Shown here piece by piece: positions 61,590 to 64,000 of a stretch of DNA of 64,000 nucleotides. The translations under genes were made by a program, and so were the position numbers. The stretch lies in the NCBI RefSeq assembly GCF_964340395.1, contig NC_135550.1, positions 3,385,001 to 3,449,000 on the forward strand, given 5' to 3'. The notes beneath the pieces are model-generated. The model ran no database searches and had not been told where the DNA came from. It saw nothing but the letters and a program-made list of their open reading frames with translations. This stretch comes from Glandiceps talaboti. Lineage: Eukaryota; Hemichordata; Enteropneusta; Spengelidae. Position 1 is the first letter of the stretch. Every line of letters starts with the position of its first letter.

Positions 61590-64000
61590 CAATACATATT
61601 AGAACACCCTTATCAAAATGTTCTGTTGCCATTCTAGCACAGATGCAGGAATTTCATACTTTACAAATTGTCATCAGGGTAACGATCCTTATAGAAAAAA
61701 CACCATTTATCGAGGACTTCCTCACACACTCAAAACAACACTTTGTTGAGGATATTTCAACTTTACATGATATATGTCCAATACATATTAGAACACCGTT
61801 ATCAATGTGCTGTTGCCATTCTAGCACAGATGCAGGAATTTCATATTTACAAATTGTCATCAGGGTAACGATCCTTATAGAAAAAACACCATTTATCGAG
61901 GACTTCCTCACGAATTCAAAACAACAGTTTGTTGAGGATTTTCAACTTTACATGATATATGTCCAATACATATTATTAGAACACCCTTATCAAAATGTAC
62001 TGTTGCCATTCTAGCACAGATGTAAGAATTTCATATTTTACAAATTGTCATCAGAAAACATCATTTATCGAGGACTTCCTCACACACTCAAAGCAACAGT
62101 TTGTTGAGGATTTTTCAACTTTACATGATATATGTCCAATACATATTATTAGAACACCCTTTTCAAAATGTCCTGTTGCCATTCTAGCACAGATGCAGGA
62201 ATTTCATACTTTACAAATTGTCAAAAACACCATTTATTTAGGACTTCCTCACACACTCAAAACAATAGTTTATTGAGGGTTTTTGAACTTTACATGATAT
62301 ATGTCCAATACAATTTAGAACACCCACATTAAAATGTGCTTTTGCCATTCTAGCAGAGCTAGGAATTCCATACTTTACAAATTGTCAAAAACAACATTTA
62401 TTTAGGACTTCCTCACACACTCAAAACAAAAGTTTGTTGAGGATTTTTCAACTTTACATGATATATGTCCAATACATATTAGAACACCCTCATCAAAATG
62501 TGCTGTTGCCATTCTAGCACAGATGCAGGAATTTCATACTTTACAAATTGTCATCAGGGTAATTCCTTATAAAAAACACCATTTATCGAGGACTCCCTCA
62601 CACACTCAAAACAACACTTTGTTGAGGATTTTTCAACTTTACATGACGATATATGTCCAATAGCTATTAGAACACCCTTTTCAAAATGTCCTGTTGCCAT
62701 TCTAGCACAGATGCAGGAATTTCATACTTTACAAATTGTCAAAAACACCATTTATTTAGGACTTCCTCACACACTCAAAACAACAGTTTGTTGAGGATTT
62801 TTCAACTTTACATGATAATGTCCAATACATATTAGAACACCCTCATCAAAATGTGTTTTTGCCATTCTAGCACAGCTAGGAATTCCATACTTTACAAATT
62901 GTCAAAAACACCATTTATTTAGGACTTCCTCAAACACTCAAAACAACAGTTTGTTGAGGATTTTTCAACTTTACATGATATATGTCCAATACATATTATT
63001 AGAACACCCTTTTCAAAATGTCCTGTTGCCATTCTAGCACAGATGCAGGAATTTCATACTTTACAAATTGTCAAAAACACCATTTATTTAGGACTTCCTC
63101 ACACACTCAAAACAATAGTTTATTGAGGGTTTTTGAACTTTACATGATATATGTCCAATACAATTTAGAACACCCACATTAAAATGTGCTTTTGCCATTC
63201 TAGCAGAGCTAGGAATTCCATACTTTACAAATTGTCAAAAACAACATTTATTTAGGACTTCCTCACACACTCAAAACAAAAGTTTGTTGAGGATTTTTCA
63301 ACTTTACATGATATATGTCCAATACATATTAGAACACCCTCATCAAAATGTGCTGTTGCCATTCTAGCACAGATGCAGGAAATTCATACTTTACAAATTG
63401 TTATCAGGGTAATGATCCTTATCGAAAATGCCATTTATTTAGGACTTCCTCGCACACTCAAAACAAGTTTGTTGAGGATTTTTCAACTTTACATGATATA
63501 TGTCCCATACATATTAGAACACCCTTATCAATGTGCTGTTGCTATTCTAGCGTAGATGCAGGAATTTCATACTTTACAAATTGTCAAAAACAACTTTTAT
63601 TTAGGACTTCCTCACACACTCAAAACAACAGTTTGTTGAGGATTTTTCAACATTACATGATATATGTCCAATACATATTACTAGAACACCCTCATCACAA
63701 TGCGCTTTTGCCATACTAGCAAAGCTAGGAATTTCATACTTTACAAATTGTCATCAGGGTAACGATCCTTATAGAAAACATCATTTATCGAGGACTTCCT
63801 CACACACTCAAAACAACAGTTTGTTGAGGATTTTCCAACTTTACATGATATATGTCCAATACATATTAGAACACCCTTATTAATGTGCTGTTACCATTCT
63901 AGCACAGATGCAGGAATTTCATACTTTACAAATTGTCAAAAACAGCATTTATTTAGGACTTCCTCACACACTCAAAACAACATTTTGTTGAGGATTTTTC
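61590..64000 (+). repeat. Satellite array, 165-190-bp unit, about 14 copies, running off the right edge
   Basis: The word TTGCCATTCTAGCACAGATG recurs at about 61626, 61813, 62003, 62176, 62341, 62506, 62695, 62861, 63026, 63191, 63356, 63538, 63709 and 63891. Two unit forms exist: a long one with ATCAGGGTAACGATCCTTAT and a short one with TCAAAAACACCATTTATTTA. The block 62085-62520 recurs almost unchanged at 62935-63370, an 850-bp (five-unit) period. Frames of 85-123 codons here are repeat products. Confidence 0.95.

Noticed and set aside
61590-64000. CRISPR-like or gene-family reading of the regular repeat
   Set aside because: Spacer-like segments are themselves repeated; it is a satellite.

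Overview
This is eukaryotic (animal) DNA: AT-rich, gene-poor, with spliced genes carrying GT-AG introns, many non-LTR retrotransposon remnants, inverted-repeat transposons and large tandem arrays. I could not fix the phylum. The repeats (pearl/HINE-like elements with microsatellites, foldback MITEs) and the retained STON-GTF2A1 linkage fit a marine invertebrate bilaterian such as a lophotrochozoan, hemichordate or amphioxus; this is inference.

Two host genes are supported, both on the minus strand. The main one is a stonin (stoned B / STON1-STON2 ortholog) running from an ATG at 46045 to a TAA at 11266. I rebuilt it as five exons (46045-45088, 23145-20776, 15878-15720, 14381-14274, 11543-11266) with four phase-1 introns and a predicted product of 1290 aa. 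About 10.5 kb downstream, in the same orientation, are the first two coding exons of TFIIA alpha/beta (GTF2A1; 761-741 and 359-258), which continue off the left edge. In vertebrates STON2 lies next to GTF2A1 and STON1 next to GTF2A1L (the STON1-GTF2A1L / SALF read-through locus), so the window appears to hold the unduplicated form of that pair.

Layout: 1-1000 is the 5' end of GTF2A1 with a TATA promoter. 1000-11265 is intergenic, with a dead reverse transcriptase and four minisatellites, the last of which starts at the stonin stop codon. 11266-23145 holds stonin exons 5 to 2, with introns carrying a 23-copy 33-bp array, foldback elements and nested pearl-like elements. 23146-45087 is the 22-kb first intron, with microsatellites, a Harbinger-like element, Mutator-like elements with 9-bp target duplications (one 2.36 kb long with a RecQ-helicase fragment) and a 1.5-kb minisatellite. 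45088-46045 is exon 1. 46046-64000 is upstream intergenic DNA: MITEs, LINE relics, a 67-bp array, a 1.5-kb foldback, one frameshifted protein-domain remnant and, from about 61.6 kb to the right edge, a satellite of 165-190-bp units with a partial 850-bp higher-order period.

The stonin product would act as an endocytic sorting adaptor in the cytoplasm (AP-2 binding WxxF motifs, EH-domain binding NPF motifs, a stonin homology domain and a mu-homology domain). TFIIA acts in the nucleus at core promoters. Nothing suggests they share a pathway; their link is genomic.
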